Origin: Bradyrhizobium tropiciagri
GTDB lineage: Bacteria; Pseudomonadota; Alphaproteobacteria; Rhizobiales; Xanthobacteraceae
Direction: 5' to 3'
DNA: 64,000 nt
NCBI RefSeq assembly: GCF_018130505.1
Contig: NZ_JAFCKH010000001.1
Coordinates: 248,001-312,000, forward strand
Position 1 is the stretch's first letter. Each line of letters opens with the position of its first letter. Positions 43,301-52,253 of this stretch are shown piece after piece. The position numbers and the translations under genes are program-made. The notes under the pieces were generated by a model that worked only from the letters and a program-made list of their open reading frames with translations, was not told the DNA's origin and ran no database searches.

Positions 43301-46108
43301 TTGCTCCTGGAAAGCGATAAGTCGGATCGCGAGTTGTGCACCGCCGTCGCCATTTCTTCCTGCGACGTTGCAGAGACTGGTGCCGGACTCACATTGGGCC
43401 AAGTCATCGGTCGGATAGCGAGCCGTTTTCCGCAGCGCACTGCAATCGTCGCCGCCACGTTAGCGCCTCTGACATACCGCGATCTTCAACGCCAGTTGAA
43501 CGACGTCCGCCGGCAGCTGCGTTTGGCTGGCTACGACTGTAAGGCCCGAATCGGGGTGCTCATGCCGAATGGCCCGGAGGCGATTCTAAGCATCGTGGCA
43601 GTCGCCTGCAGCAGCGTCGCGGTTCCTCTAGATGCGCGGCTGGCGCCGGCGGAGATCGGTCAACGTCTCGACATGCTGCGCCTGGACGCTCTACTCGTAC
43701 CGCATGGCGGCGCCTGTGAGGCTCGCCAGGCCGCTGAGCGCAGAAGGGTGGCAATTATAGAAGTCGCCCCGGTCGGACACGGTCAGCTTGGACTCGAAAT
43801 TGTCGCGCGGGCCTCCGATTCCCCGGCAATCGACGCCGACCCGGATCCGAGCTCCCCCGCCTTCATCATTCAGACGTCGGGCACGACCGCGCAGCCTAAG
43901 CTTATTCCGTTCAGTCATGGCAACATGTTGGCGGCCGCCGCACGGCTTAAAGCCTGGTTTGGCCTCACGCCCGACGATCGTTGCCTGAGCGTGTCGCCTC
44001 CTTACTATTCACATGGGCTCAAAGCGACGGTCTTCACGCCGCTCCTGACTGGCGGCAGCATTGCAATTCCGGCGAATAGCGCCGTCGTGACGTTGGATGA
44101 GTGGTTCGATATCCTGCGGCCGACTTGGTACTCAGCGGGCCCTGCACTTCACGCTGCGGTGTTGCATAAGGATCAAGGCCTCGAGGTTGCGCGGGTGGCG
44201 CATACTTTGCGGTTCGTTGTTTCCGGCGGCGCGCCGCTGCCCGCTGAGGTGCAGCATGGCCTGCAGCGCATTTTGGGCGTACCGGTCCTGGAGCATTATG
44301 GCTCAAGCGAAGCCGCGCAGATCGCCGCTAACCTGCCGCCGCCTGGCGCGAACAGGGTAGGGACATGCGGGCAACCTTGGCCTGGTACGTTGGCGGTGGT
44401 TGGCGAGGATGGACATTCCTTGCCCGCTGGCGAGCGGGGTGAGATCTGGGTCCGTGGACCGACCGTAACGTCTGGCTATCTCGATGCGCCGGAACTCAAT
44501 CAAACTGCTTTCATCGGAGGTTGGTTTCGTACCGGCGATATTGGCAGCCTGGACGCAGACGGCTTCCTCTCCCTGCACGGCCGCCTGAGCGAACTTATCA
44601 ATCGTGGTGGTGAGAAGATCTCCCCCGCTGAGATCGAATCCGCTCTGCTACGTCATGCCGCCGTTGCCGAGGCTGCTGCCTTCGCAATCCCTCATCCACG
44701 CCTCGGCGAGGACGTTGCCGCCGCCATCGTTCCATACCCTGGCGAGCATGCGACGCCTGCCGAGCTTCGCCAGTTCCTGCTGCGCGAATTGGCCTCCTTC
44801 AAGATTCCTCGCCGTTTTCTGATTCTCGAGCAGCTGCCAAAGGGAGCGACGGGAAAGATTCAGCGGCTACGGCTGCGCGAATCGGCTGAAAGGTCTTTAG
44901 GTCATCACTCGACGATGCCCATGCCTGATGCGGGCAAAGGGTCATCGGATTTAGAAGCTGAATTGTTGACCGTGTGGCGGAGCCTGCTGAAGTCCGAGGC
45001 CGTGACGGTCGACGATGACTTTTTTGCCAGCGGCGGGGACTCCCTGCTTGCGATGGACATGCTCATTGAGGTCGAGCGGCTCATCGGCCGGCCCGTACCT
45101 GAAACGATCATGATCGGGGCAGAAACCATCCGGCAGCTTGCCCCAAAAATCGTCATGGAGGCTGGGACGTCGGCGACGCCGTTCTACCAGTTCCATGCCA
45201 GTGGCTATCGGCCTCCGTTGTACTTCTTCAATGGTGATTTCCTCGGCGGCCACTCCTGTGTGCGGCGATTGGTGGAGCTTTTCGGGCCTGATTATCCGAT
45301 CATCTCCATCAATCCCCATGGCCGTAGCGGGGAATCGATTCCGCCCTCAATCGAAGAGATGGCCGCCGACCGCGTGCCCTTCATCCTGGAAAGGCACACC
45401 GACGGCCCTTTGCTCTTGGGCGGCAAATGCAACGGTGCCATGGTGGCATTTGAAGCTGCCCGGTTGCTGATGGCAGCCGGCTGCAAGGTTGATCTGATTG
45501 CGATGGTCGACCCACCGAACCTCAACGCCCATCCGGTGCCGCGGGCGATCCTCGGGACGATGAAGCGCATCGCTTCGCCTTTCCGCCTGCGCTGGACCTA
45601 TGAACTGATGGTCCGGATTCAGCGGTTATTCAAGGCGTCGACGGGTGAGCAATTCGCCAAGCTTTTAGAGGCTTTGTCCGATCCCACGAAGCTCAATGTC
45701 GCATTATCCGATCCCGACAATCGAACTCCGCCGGCATTATGGGATGCTTATACGCTCGCAATGGCACAATATCTTCCGGCACCGCTCGAGGTGCCCGTGG
45801 CCGTTTACTCGGCCGACAATGACGGTCGGGCCTGGCGGCGTCTCAGTGCGCAACTCGAAATTATCAAGGTGAGTGGGGGACATCGTGACTGCCTGACCAT
45901 AGGCGCGGGACTGGTGGTTGATCATCTGCGGCAAAAGGTTGACCTTCTGACCGGAGGTCCTGGTGGTCGTCACTCACCCGACAATTCTCCGCAAGAATTC
46001 GGAGCGCACCAAGGGTCATCACTCAACGCAGACGATGACAGTGTTCGGACGTCACCTGGTCATAGTCGCCCATTTGGCCATCCAGACTTTCACAGCGCTC
46101 ATAAGTAG
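43301..46108 (+). CDS. NRPS-like protein, adenylation-carrier-thioesterase
   Basis: 935 residues from TTG 43301, with GGAGG six bases upstream. The adenylation domain spans about residues 30-540 with IIQTSGTTAQPKLIPFSH, YGSSEAA, GWFRTGDIG and PKGATGKIQR. The carrier domain has GGDSLLAMD with the phosphopantetheine Ser at codon 581. The C-terminal thioesterase-like hydrolase starts near 635 (YFFNGDFLGGHS). Its nucleophile motif is LGGKCNGAMV, so Cys 710 stands where Ser is usual, and SGGHRDC supplies the His. There is no condensation domain. It should activate one acid and release or transfer it. Product unknown. Confidence 0.88.
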   Translation: MLLESDKSDRELCTAVAISSCDVAETGAGLTLGQVIGRIASRFPQRTAIVAATLAPLTYRDLQRQLNDVRRQLRLAGYDCKARIGVLMPNGPEAILSIVAVACSSVAVPLDARLAPAEIGQRLDMLRLDALLVPHGGACEARQAAERRRVAIIEVAPVGHGQLGLEIVARASDSPAIDADPDPSSPAFIIQTSGTTAQPKLIPFSHGNMLAAAARLKAWFGLTPDDRCLSVSPPYYSHGLKATVFTPLLTGGSIAIPANSAVVTLDEWFDILRPTWYSAGPALHAAVLHKDQGLEVARVAHTLRFVVSGGAPLPAEVQHGLQRILGVPVLEHYGSSEAAQIAANLPPPGANRVGTCGQPWPGTLAVVGEDGHSLPAGERGEIWVRGPTVTSGYLDAPELNQTAFIGGWFRTGDIGSLDADGFLSLHGRLSELINRGGEKISPAEIESALLRHAAVAEAAAFAIPHPRLGEDVAAAIVPYPGEHATPAELRQFLLRELASFKIPRRFLILEQLPKGATGKIQRLRLRESAERSLGHHSTMPMPDAGKGSSDLEAELLTVWRSLLKSEAVTVDDDFFASGGDSLLAMDMLIEVERLIGRPVPETIMIGAETIRQLAPKIVMEAGTSATPFYQFHASGYRPPLYFFNGDFLGGHSCVRRLVELFGPDYPIISINPHGRSGESIPPSIEEMAADRVPFILERHTDGPLLLGGKCNGAMVAFEAARLLMAAGCKVDLIAMVDPPNLNAHPVPRAILGTMKRIASPFRLRWTYELMVRIQRLFKASTGEQFAKLLEALSDPTKLNVALSDPDNRTPPALWDAYTLAMAQYLPAPLEVPVAVYSADNDGRAWRRLSAQLEIIKVSGGHRDCLTIGAGLVVDHLRQKVDLLTGGPGGRHSPDNSPQEFGAHQGSSLNADDDSVRTSPGHSRPFGHPDFHSAHK

Positions 46109-46474
46109 TGTTCGCAAGTGGCCGCGCCTGGTGCAGCCGGTCACAGTTTGGCTGGTGAGTGGACGTGTACGCGGTAGCCGTCGAACTTGATTTGGTGGAC
46201 CCAAACATCGTCCCGCGGCACCCTGTCGATGCCCGAGGCGAGAGACGACGTGATGAACCGGGGAAGGCGTCGTCACATGAATTGATTACGTATAGCCGGC
46301 CTGGCGCAGAGGAGGGGTCAGAAACGAGGGTGCCCTCGTTCGCGGCCTGCCTCTCTATGGCGCACGCCGGCTCGGCTGGGGTGGAGGAGAAAGCGGTTGG
46401 AGACGCCGTCTTCTCGTCGGCGAGGCCTGACAGCTTCGACTGTAGGCAGATAGGCACTCACGTGCCGGCTGCGC
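46109..46474. other. Intergenic region, nothing recognised
   Basis: 366 bp between the convergent NRPS-like and TAXI genes. The open frames on both strands look like random GC-rich sequence. No clear hairpin terminator found. Confidence 0.4.
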
Positions 46475-47878
46475 TCATCGCCGAGAGGCTAGGGTTGGAC
46501 CTGTGCTCCGTGTTTGATCCGAGGGATCGATCGGTAGCGCCGCTCTTCTTTCGGCAACGGCATGATGGAACAGTTCGAGGACCAGTCCGAATGCGGCCAA
46601 GTCGTCTTGTTCGATCGCTCCATCATCGTAAAACTTGAGGGTTTCGCCGATTATCACGTCGACTTCGCGTTGCCACGTCAGCAGTTCTTGTTCGGATCCG
46701 GCGTTGCGAACCTGCGATGCCACGGCGAGCACACGATGGCGATGGCTGGTGTTGTCGTCGCGTTCGTCCCGGTTCAAATAGCGACGCAGCCAAGCCGCGG
46801 CCGAACCGATTCCGGAGATTAGGAGCAACGCGAACCAGAAGTAGTCACTGTACTTGTCTAGAAAGGTCCGCTCGGTCCCGTTGATGACCGCGGCAGCGCC
46901 CCGGTGCACGGATGGCTCGGCCTCCTTCTCCGTCTCGGGTTTCGTGATGTGCGCGGCGCCGGCGACAGTTTGCGTGATCGTGTCCCGGACGGCGAAAAGC
47001 TGCCGATAGAAGGCTGCCGCCTTGACCTCGGACAGTTCCTTGCTGGCCAGGATCAGATGATTGACAGCGATGGTGTCGACCTTCTCCTCCGGCCAGGCTG
47101 GTTTGGCGCTAAAGACGCTTCCCGGAATTTCCTCGGCCTCGTAGCGGGCGTGCTTCAGCGCGATGGCCTCGGATGCTTCGACGGGAAGAAACTTCGGAAC
47201 TCCCCGCGACCGCGATGTCGCGGCGATCGCCTCGGCTGTGATCTTGCTGTCAAGCGGACCGACTGCGAGATAGGCGTCGAGAGTGGCGTCTTGCGCGAGC
47301 CTTTCAAGCTCCTCTGTTCCAAATTGAACCGTTGCAACCTTTTCCGGCTCGACGCCGGAACTGACGAGGATGATCCGGAGGAGGGCCAGGTTGGCTCCGG
47401 TTCTGCCGATGATGCCGACCTTGCGGCCGGCAAGATCGGCAATCTCTCCGATCTTGCCCGTGTTCTTTTTCTTGGAGCCCTTGCCTATCCGCGCAGAGGG
47501 TGACCAAAGCACGACGTAGTTCTTGCGTAGGACGGCCAACGTCTGTGCGTCGGCGGGCATGCTCAGATCGCTTCGGCCAACCGCCAGGTCGGTCTTGCCT
47601 GCCCCCAATAAGGTCAGAGATTCGGCCGCTCCGCCGGTCGTGATCGGAGAGAGCCTTACTGTCCTGCTTTCTTCGCTGAAAGCCTCGGCCATCGCCTGCA
47701 CTACCTTATCGTCTTCGCTGCCTGCGGGGCCCACGGCGATCCGGAGGGTCTCGGGCCGCAAGACGTAAAAGAGGCCGGCCGCGGCGGCGCTAAAGACCGC
47801 AAATCCCAAAGCCAACACGATCAGCAGCCGTTGTTGGCGTCGGTCGTGAGTATTGCTGATTGCCTTGCGAGGGGACAT
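46475..47878 (-). CDS. TAXI-family TRAP-type solute-binding protein, membrane-anchored
   Basis: 467 residues. N-terminal anchor (LLIVLALGFAVFSAAAAGLFYVL), then the TAXI domain: ETLRIAVGPAGSEDDKVVQAMAEAF, AGKTDLAVGRSDL, GRKVGIIGRTGANLALLRIIL and VNHLILASKELSE. A second helix near residue 365 (YFWFALLLISGIGSAAAWLRR) leads to a cytoplasmic tail. TAXI proteins bind acidic organic solutes; the two-helix form without TRAP permease genes nearby suggests a sensing or tethered role. GAGGAA precedes ATG 47878. Confidence 0.85.
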   Translation of the reverse strand: MSPRKAISNTHDRRQQRLLIVLALGFAVFSAAAAGLFYVLRPETLRIAVGPAGSEDDKVVQAMAEAFSEESRTVRLSPITTGGAAESLTLLGAGKTDLAVGRSDLSMPADAQTLAVLRKNYVVLWSPSARIGKGSKKKNTGKIGEIADLAGRKVGIIGRTGANLALLRIILVSSGVEPEKVATVQFGTEELERLAQDATLDAYLAVGPLDSKITAEAIAATSRSRGVPKFLPVEASEAIALKHARYEAEEIPGSVFSAKPAWPEEKVDTIAVNHLILASKELSEVKAAAFYRQLFAVRDTITQTVAGAAHITKPETEKEAEPSVHRGAAAVINGTERTFLDKYSDYFWFALLLISGIGSAAAWLRRYLNRDERDDNTSHRHRVLAVASQVRNAGSEQELLTWQREVDVIIGETLKFYDDGAIEQDDLAAFGLVLELFHHAVAERRAALPIDPSDQTRSTGPTLASRR

Positions 47879-47942
47879 CAGCGTTTCCTCGTGCACCAAG
47901 GCCTGCTTGGGATAATACGAGCGCGCCGCCCGGAATTGAGGG

Positions 47943-47967
47943 AACCAGCGTCTAACCGGATTGTTCC
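47943..47967 (-). promoter_or_regulatory. EcfG-type promoter of TAXI protein
   Basis: Leftward GGAAC (47963-47967), 16 bases, GGTT (47943-47946), 65 bp before the ATG. The rest up to 48287 shows no gene. Confidence 0.6.
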
Positions 47968-48287
47968 GTTGGGTACTGGCCGAAATGAGCCACTCTGAAA
48001 ACCAAAACGAGCCACCCAATTCTGACGCGCTGGAGCATTTCGTTTCGCACCTGCAACAGATTTAGATTTTGAGACGAAGAAGACCGGGCGATCGGGTCCT
48101 CGGTGAAGAAGGCGGTCAAGAAGGTTGGAAACAGCCGCAAGCGGGTGGAGCGGCGACTGAGTTCGACGAAAAAACGAACCCGAGCCCGAGGTGACTCAGC
48201 GCTACGTTCGGGAAAACTTCGCAATCCCGCGAGACCATGCTAACGATAGGACATCGGGTCTCGTCCCGATTCAGCATAGGAATGCCT

Positions 48288-48328
48288 GGCCCCAGCACCG
48301 GCCTCTTGGCCCCAGAGGTGCTAGGCCC
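48288..48328. repeat. GGCCCCAGC-family hairpin
   Basis: GGCCCCAGCACC at 48288-48299 pairs with GGTGCTAGGCCC at 48317-48328; the loop resembles that of the hairpin at 0.44 kb. No T-run downstream on the + strand. Confidence 0.6.
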
Positions 48329-48470
48329 ACGTTCGTCCGACCGCCTGAGGAACGTCCATTCGAGATGGATGTTTATCGTCAAGTCCATGCCGGCCTGACA
48401 GCAGCACTGGCGTCCCCACGGCCTCGGCGCGTCCTCTCTCGATGAAGCCGTTTCTTCTCGGGAGCAGGAT

Positions 48471-48896
48471 TCATCGAACCGCCGCTGCAATCACGAGAAT
48501 CATGAACAACATGACGCCGACGCCGGCAAGAACGAGCCTGTTGATGGCAATGGTCTCGAGCGACGCGCGATAAGCGCGCTCGGCCGCATCGCATCGGACG
48601 CGAAGATTCATGATAACGCTGAGGAGCGTGCGATCCTCCGAGTTTTTGGGGTGATCGTTTACCGATGCCTCCAACATCTCCGCAATCATTCGGGCCTCGC
48701 TCACCAGCAGCGCATGCTCGGTGTCCTCGCACGAAACCAGGATTGCGGGCTCGCTGTCGCTCCGGCCAATCCGGATTTCGATGTCTGCATCATTCGGCGC
48801 CCTGTGAACGGCGTCGAGAAAAGCGATGATGCGACATTTCGCGCCCGCCGGGACGTGGGAAAATTTCGCGGACGTGCGGCAATCGTGCGTGTTCAC
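48471..48896 (-). CDS. Hypothetical protein with C-terminal membrane helix
   Basis: 141 residues. A soluble part of about 115 residues (CRIIAFLDAVHRAPNDADIEIRIGRSDSEPAILVSCEDTEHALLVSEARMIAEMLEASV...) ends in a helix (LVLAGVGVMLFMILVIAAAV). It looks like a tail-anchored protein. No family recognised, and no clear ribosome site before the ATG. Composition and length support coding. Confidence 0.6.
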   Translation of the reverse strand: MNTHDCRTSAKFSHVPAGAKCRIIAFLDAVHRAPNDADIEIRIGRSDSEPAILVSCEDTEHALLVSEARMIAEMLEASVNDHPKNSEDRTLLSVIMNLRVRCDAAERAYRASLETIAINRLVLAGVGVMLFMILVIAAAVR

Positions 48897-48982
48897 GACG
48901 GTCCTCGGCTCATAATCGCCGGCACTGGCGGCACTTCAGGGGCGCCGTGGTCGCGAACTTTGCGCGCGGCGGGCCCATCTCA

Positions 48983-50203
48983 TCAACCGGACGCATCGCT
49001 GAGTTTCCGCGCCTCTACGAATGCCGGTTCTGCCGAAGCATCGATGACACTCGTGCGTCTCGCCGGCCACGATCGACGCGCCGAAACCAGGGTTGAGCGG
49101 TGCATTCCAACAGCTATGTATCTCCCCAAGGCGATCCCCGGAATTTCGATGAGACGATGCGCCAGTTCAGAGAACGCGATGATCAAGGGCACGCTCGCGC
49201 ACGTAAGCAACGCCATGCGAACTGGCTGCCCCGAGTATCGAAATAGCAGCCACGCCATCATCGAGATGACTGGATAATGGCAGAGATAGATCGAGTAGGA
49301 CCGCGAGCCGAAATAGAGTATCGCCGAATTTTCCAGCCCGAGTCTGTAGGCACGAGCCACGTGGTCGCTGCCATCGTTGGACAGCCCGCATAACACGAAA
49401 AGCCAGATCATGAATGGCCAGAGCTGGAAAAAAGGCAGAAGCATGATGGCAAGCGCGAGCAGGGGGCCTCGATAGGCCTCGAATTTTCTCGAGTAGAGAA
49501 GTCTGCTCACGATGCCGACTGCGAAGTAGGTGGCAGCCTGCGGCAACGCGCCAGGTTGCGCTGTCCCGGAGCCGATCATCCTGAAAGCGACTTCTGATCC
49601 AGCGACAACGATCGCAAGTGGAATCAGAAATTCGCGTCGGTCTCTCAGCACAAAGACAATCAGTGGCGCCAGCAAGTAGAATTGCCATTCAAGGGAGATG
49701 CTCCACGCCGGCATGTTGAAGGCATATTCAGAGTGCATCAGAACACTGTTCGGGATGGCGGCGTGAAACATCGATAGATGCGCCAGAAGGTGCAAGCCCA
49801 GAAAAGAATGGTCACTCGCGGCGACATCGGTTGCCACTTTCCCGAACGCGGGATCTTCAAAGCTCGGGTCCGCAAGCGCAATCCCCAAGAGATCGCTCGA
49901 GAAAAAACCAACGAAACAGGTTACGGCGAGCAGCGGGAAAATTCTGAAGAAGCGTCTGACAAGGTAAGGCCCGTACCCCTCGCTCTTTTCTATGACGACG
50001 TGAGTCACCACGAAACCGCTGACGATGGTGAATACGAGGACCGATGGCAGACCTATCGCTCGCAAAAGCTGGCTGATCCCTCCGGCGTTGAATGCAGATA
50101 TGTACGTTAAGTGAGAGAACACGACTGCCCAGGCTAACCAGCCCCGAAGTCCCTCAATTCCCATGAATTTACCAGCAGGCGCAGTTGAAATCTGGCTTTT
50201 CAT
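48983..50203 (-). CDS. Acyltransferase 3 family membrane protein
   Basis: 406 residues, about ten helices. Family marks: GIEGLRGWLAWAVVFSHL with the catalytic-region His, VFTIVSGFVVTHVV, YLVRRFFRIFPLLAVTCFVGF and MPAWSISLEWQFYLLAPLIVF. It transfers acetyl or other acyl groups to exopolysaccharide, Nod-factor-like or lipid sugars. No sugar-biosynthesis genes are adjacent. Confidence 0.88.
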   Translation of the reverse strand: MKSQISTAPAGKFMGIEGLRGWLAWAVVFSHLTYISAFNAGGISQLLRAIGLPSVLVFTIVSGFVVTHVVIEKSEGYGPYLVRRFFRIFPLLAVTCFVGFFSSDLLGIALADPSFEDPAFGKVATDVAASDHSFLGLHLLAHLSMFHAAIPNSVLMHSEYAFNMPAWSISLEWQFYLLAPLIVFVLRDRREFLIPLAIVVAGSEVAFRMIGSGTAQPGALPQAATYFAVGIVSRLLYSRKFEAYRGPLLALAIMLLPFFQLWPFMIWLFVLCGLSNDGSDHVARAYRLGLENSAILYFGSRSYSIYLCHYPVISMMAWLLFRYSGQPVRMALLTCASVPLIIAFSELAHRLIEIPGIALGRYIAVGMHRSTLVSARRSWPARRTSVIDASAEPAFVEARKLSDASG

Positions 50204-50337
50204 GCATGCTCCGGTTTGTGCGGGGCCGCGAATGACGCTTGCCGATTCAAGTCAACAGGAGGCCATCGACCCTCTACGCCACCGGCGAGAATCCGGATCG
50301 TTGAAAACACGAAGTGCCGATCGGCGGCACGCTCGAA

Positions 50338-50541
50338 TCAAATGCCTTGCGGCCCGAGAAATCTGGCTTTCAATTTCTGGGCTAATGCGTCTGCTTGTTC
50401 TTTACTCAGCCTCTCTGGCAAATGGGCCGCCCTTTTCGGGCTGCGCTGGTCCCTTACGTTCTCTGTCGTAGACCATCCACCCAGCGCTGCCTCTCCGGAC
50501 AAAAAATCGTCGCTGGGTCGGGCTTCCAATGATTTCCACAC
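50338..50541 (-). CDS. Small hypothetical protein (67 aa)
   Basis: GTG start. MWKSLEARPSDDFLSGEAALGGWSTTENVRDQRSPKRAAHLPERLSKEQADALAQKLKARF has coding-like composition and ends in a helix. The start lacks a strong ribosome site. No named family. Confidence 0.5.
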   Translation of the reverse strand: MWKSLEARPSDDFLSGEAALGGWSTTENVRDQRSPKRAAHLPERLSKEQADALAQKLKARFLGPQGI

Positions 50542-50631
50542 GCAATGACCGCCAATCTACGCACCGTCGATGATCGCCGGAGACCTGTCATTGAACTATG
50601 TTAGTCGAATTCCGAATCCAGGCCGGTGTCC

Positions 50632-50748
50632 TTTTCACATATGCAAATGCAGCCTCGCGTGCTGACGTGTCAAACCGGTGCTGGTCTTTGGACGAGACCG
50701 CGACACCTTCGGCCTCAGCGAGTACCCCTCGCTGGGGCCGCTTCTTTT
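50632..50748 (+). ncRNA. sRNA-like repeat ending in terminator hairpin (copy A)
   Basis: Begins with TTTTCACATATGCAAATGC and ends with the hairpin GGCCTCAGCG (50711-50720) / CGCTGGGGCC (50730-50739) plus a T-rich run. A related stretch of about the same length lies at 55348-55446, with the same opening, a similar central CAAAC..GGT..TGGTCTTGGA part and the same ACCCCTCGCTGGGG terminator. It may be a small RNA; a transcript is not proven. Confidence 0.45.
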
Positions 50749-50991
50749 GGGACTGCACGTCAGGGGACAGCACCGTCCTGCTCATAAATGTTCCGCCGCG
50801 CTCTGTGGATGGAGGGAGACGGCAGCGAGGCCCCTTGGACGGGGTAGGGGTTTCGGGGCCTCGCCTTTACGCCGGATCTCGGACCCTTGGACAGTGCCGA
50901 GAACGGGAATTGAAGTGCCTTTGTCCGCGGCGGTCGTTAACATGGGTTAGCGAAACGTCGGGAAAAAGTGGCAATATGCGAAGCCTTGGGT
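50749..50991. other. Intergenic region, nothing gene-like
   Basis: GC-rich sequence between two hairpins. Contains GTTAACATGGGTTAGC at 50936-50951, a motif with near copies at 54.3 and 63.1 kb. Confidence 0.35.
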
Positions 50992-51310
50992 TCACGCCCA
51001 ATTTGTGGAATACTCAACCGAATGACTGGCCCCGGCATGATCCCGCCGGGGCCTTTCTTTCACATTGCGGCTCTTGGCTGACGTGGCAGAAGCGTGTTCC
51101 ACCACGCTGGGGCCCTTCTTTGGGCTTCGCCAACCGAGGCGGCCTTGCTTCTCCGGTGGCGGGCACTCTTGCAGCACCCGTTCGGCTTGCGCCAGCAACG
51201 CCCGAGATCGAGTTATCATCTCGCGGGTCGTTGCCCTCGCGGATCCGCTCGACTTGGTTGAGCGCTGCCACACGAAACTCAAAAAACTTGAGCTGGTAGT
51301 CGTCGAACAC
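50992..51310 (-). pseudogene. Small helical protein remnant, frameshifted
   Basis: From GTG 51310 the frame gives FDDYQLKFFEFRVAALNQVERIREGNDP, a pattern I know from Bradyrhizobium. Near 51226 the continuation (REMITRSRALLAQAERVLQ) is in another frame. Beyond that the sequence runs through a hairpin repeat without a natural stop. The gene is decayed. Confidence 0.5.
51028..51060 (+). terminator. GGCCCCGGC-family hairpin with T-run
   Basis: GGCCCCGGC (51028-51036) pairs with GCCGGGGCC (51045-51053), followed by TTTCTTT. Typical rho-independent terminator shape; CACATTGCGG follows, as in other copies. A degenerate half-copy (CACGCTGGGGCCCTTCTTT) lies at 51103-51121. Confidence 0.65.
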
Positions 51311-51377
51311 GGCACGGACCGGGTGAAGCGGACTTGCCTCAACATACGGTTACGATGCCATGGGCGACTATAGGCCG

Positions 51378-51584
51378 TTAGGCGGTCGGCGGCTGCAATC
51401 CCGGCGAGCCCAGCGACTCGCTCATATGAGCGGCGGTGTCAGCCTGACGGGCCTTCTTCAATAGGTCCTCTTTCTCGCTGCCTGGAGGCACTGTCTTCGC
51501 CTGTTCGCGCAGGCGGATCGCCTCGTCGGCTAGACGTCCTTCGAGGGACTGGGTTTGCTTGAAACGACGACGCTTAATGGCCAT
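51378..51584 (-). CDS. Small basic paralogous protein, RRxFKQT family, copy 2
   Basis: 68 residues: AIKRRRFKQTQSLEGRLADEAIRLREQAK, PGSEKEDLLKKARQADTAAHM, LGSPGLQPP. Closest to the 13.7 kb copy. AAGGA precedes ATG 51584, and the frame is open to 51638 through the conserved stem-loop, which should be leader instead. Confidence 0.8.
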   Translation of the reverse strand: MAIKRRRFKQTQSLEGRLADEAIRLREQAKTVPPGSEKEDLLKKARQADTAAHMSESLGSPGLQPPTA

Positions 51585-51624
51585 GCGCTGTCCTTTCCGT
51601 TGGAGGAAGGCGAGAGCACAAGTT

Positions 51625-51667
51625 GGCGTTCTCATCACCGATGGTTACCGAGTGCCGTGCGGTGATG
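51625..51667 (-). promoter_or_regulatory. Conserved leader stem-loop upstream of copy 2
   Basis: Read leftward: CATCACCG, CGGTAAC in the loop, ATCGGTGATGAGAACGCC, the same order as at 13642-13683. Arms 51660-51667 and 51633-51640 pair perfectly. It lies 40 bp before the ATG. Confidence 0.6.
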
Positions 51668-51789
51668 CTCTGTTAACTTTTGTACAGAGGCGACGTTCCT
51701 GGGGGCATTCGGAAGGCCGTTTACGCACGGAGAACCACGTGCACTATGTCAGCCGAACAGGTCCGCGCCCGCCGGGCCGCCAGCGTATT

Positions 51790-52002
51790 TCAGCCAGTCT
51801 TTCCATCGCCCTTTGAAGGTGAGGCCGCGACCTTCCAATGATGGAAGCTGTAAATCCCGGCCCAGTGATGGACTAGTTTCCCGCAATGAATGCAGTCAAA
51901 TGATCCGGTCGAATTCAACGGTACTGAGCCGCGTTCTTGGATGGCGGAGTATACCGTCTCACACCCACGACAGCTGATATACGTGACAATTCGATCGGGC
52001 AT
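51790..52002 (-). CDS. Small zinc-ribbon-like protein (70 aa)
   Basis: MPDRIVTYISCRGCETVYSAIQER, then FDCIHCGKLVHHWAGIYSFHHWKV. The two CxxC pairs make a zinc ribbon and the C-terminal WAGxYxFxHW pattern is shared with other small Bradyrhizobium proteins. The longer open frame (to 52347) runs through the antisense or alternate frame of remnants and is not used. No strong ribosome site. Confidence 0.6.
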   Translation of the reverse strand: MPDRIVTYISCRGCETVYSAIQERGSVPLNSTGSFDCIHCGKLVHHWAGIYSFHHWKVAASPSKGDGKTG

Positions 52003-52043
52003 TGGGCGGCGATAACCGCACGGCGAGCATAGTGTTCCTATGA

Positions 52044-52246
52044 TCACTGTTGAGAATGTAGCTTTTCGCCGCGTGCCCACATCGCATACTTCCGCTTGGT
52101 CCAATCGCGTTGATCGCGCCAAGTCTGGAAATCGGCCTCCGTGCGTGTGGGTAGAAGCCGGCGCCAGGCCTTCTCGAATGCCGTTCGCACCAGGTCGAAG
52201 CTCTCCGCCGAACCGCCGACGGTTTGGCCGGGCGCACACCCAGGAT
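52044..52246 (-). pseudogene. C-terminal remnant related to the 154-aa protein at 58.0 kb
   Basis: The frame reads HPGCAPGQTVGGSAESFDLVRTAFEKAWRRLLPTRTEADFQTWRDQRDWTKRKYAMWARGEKLHSQQ and stops at 52044. It matches residues about 50-125 of the protein encoded at 58043-58507. No start codon or N-terminal part remains. It follows the 37-aa Cys-rich ORF. Confidence 0.6.
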
Positions 52247-52253
52247 GTCTTGC

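Noticed and set aside
46023-46457. 144-codon leftward frame between NRPS-like and TAXI genes
   Set aside because: No ribosome site, no recognisable domain, random-looking composition.
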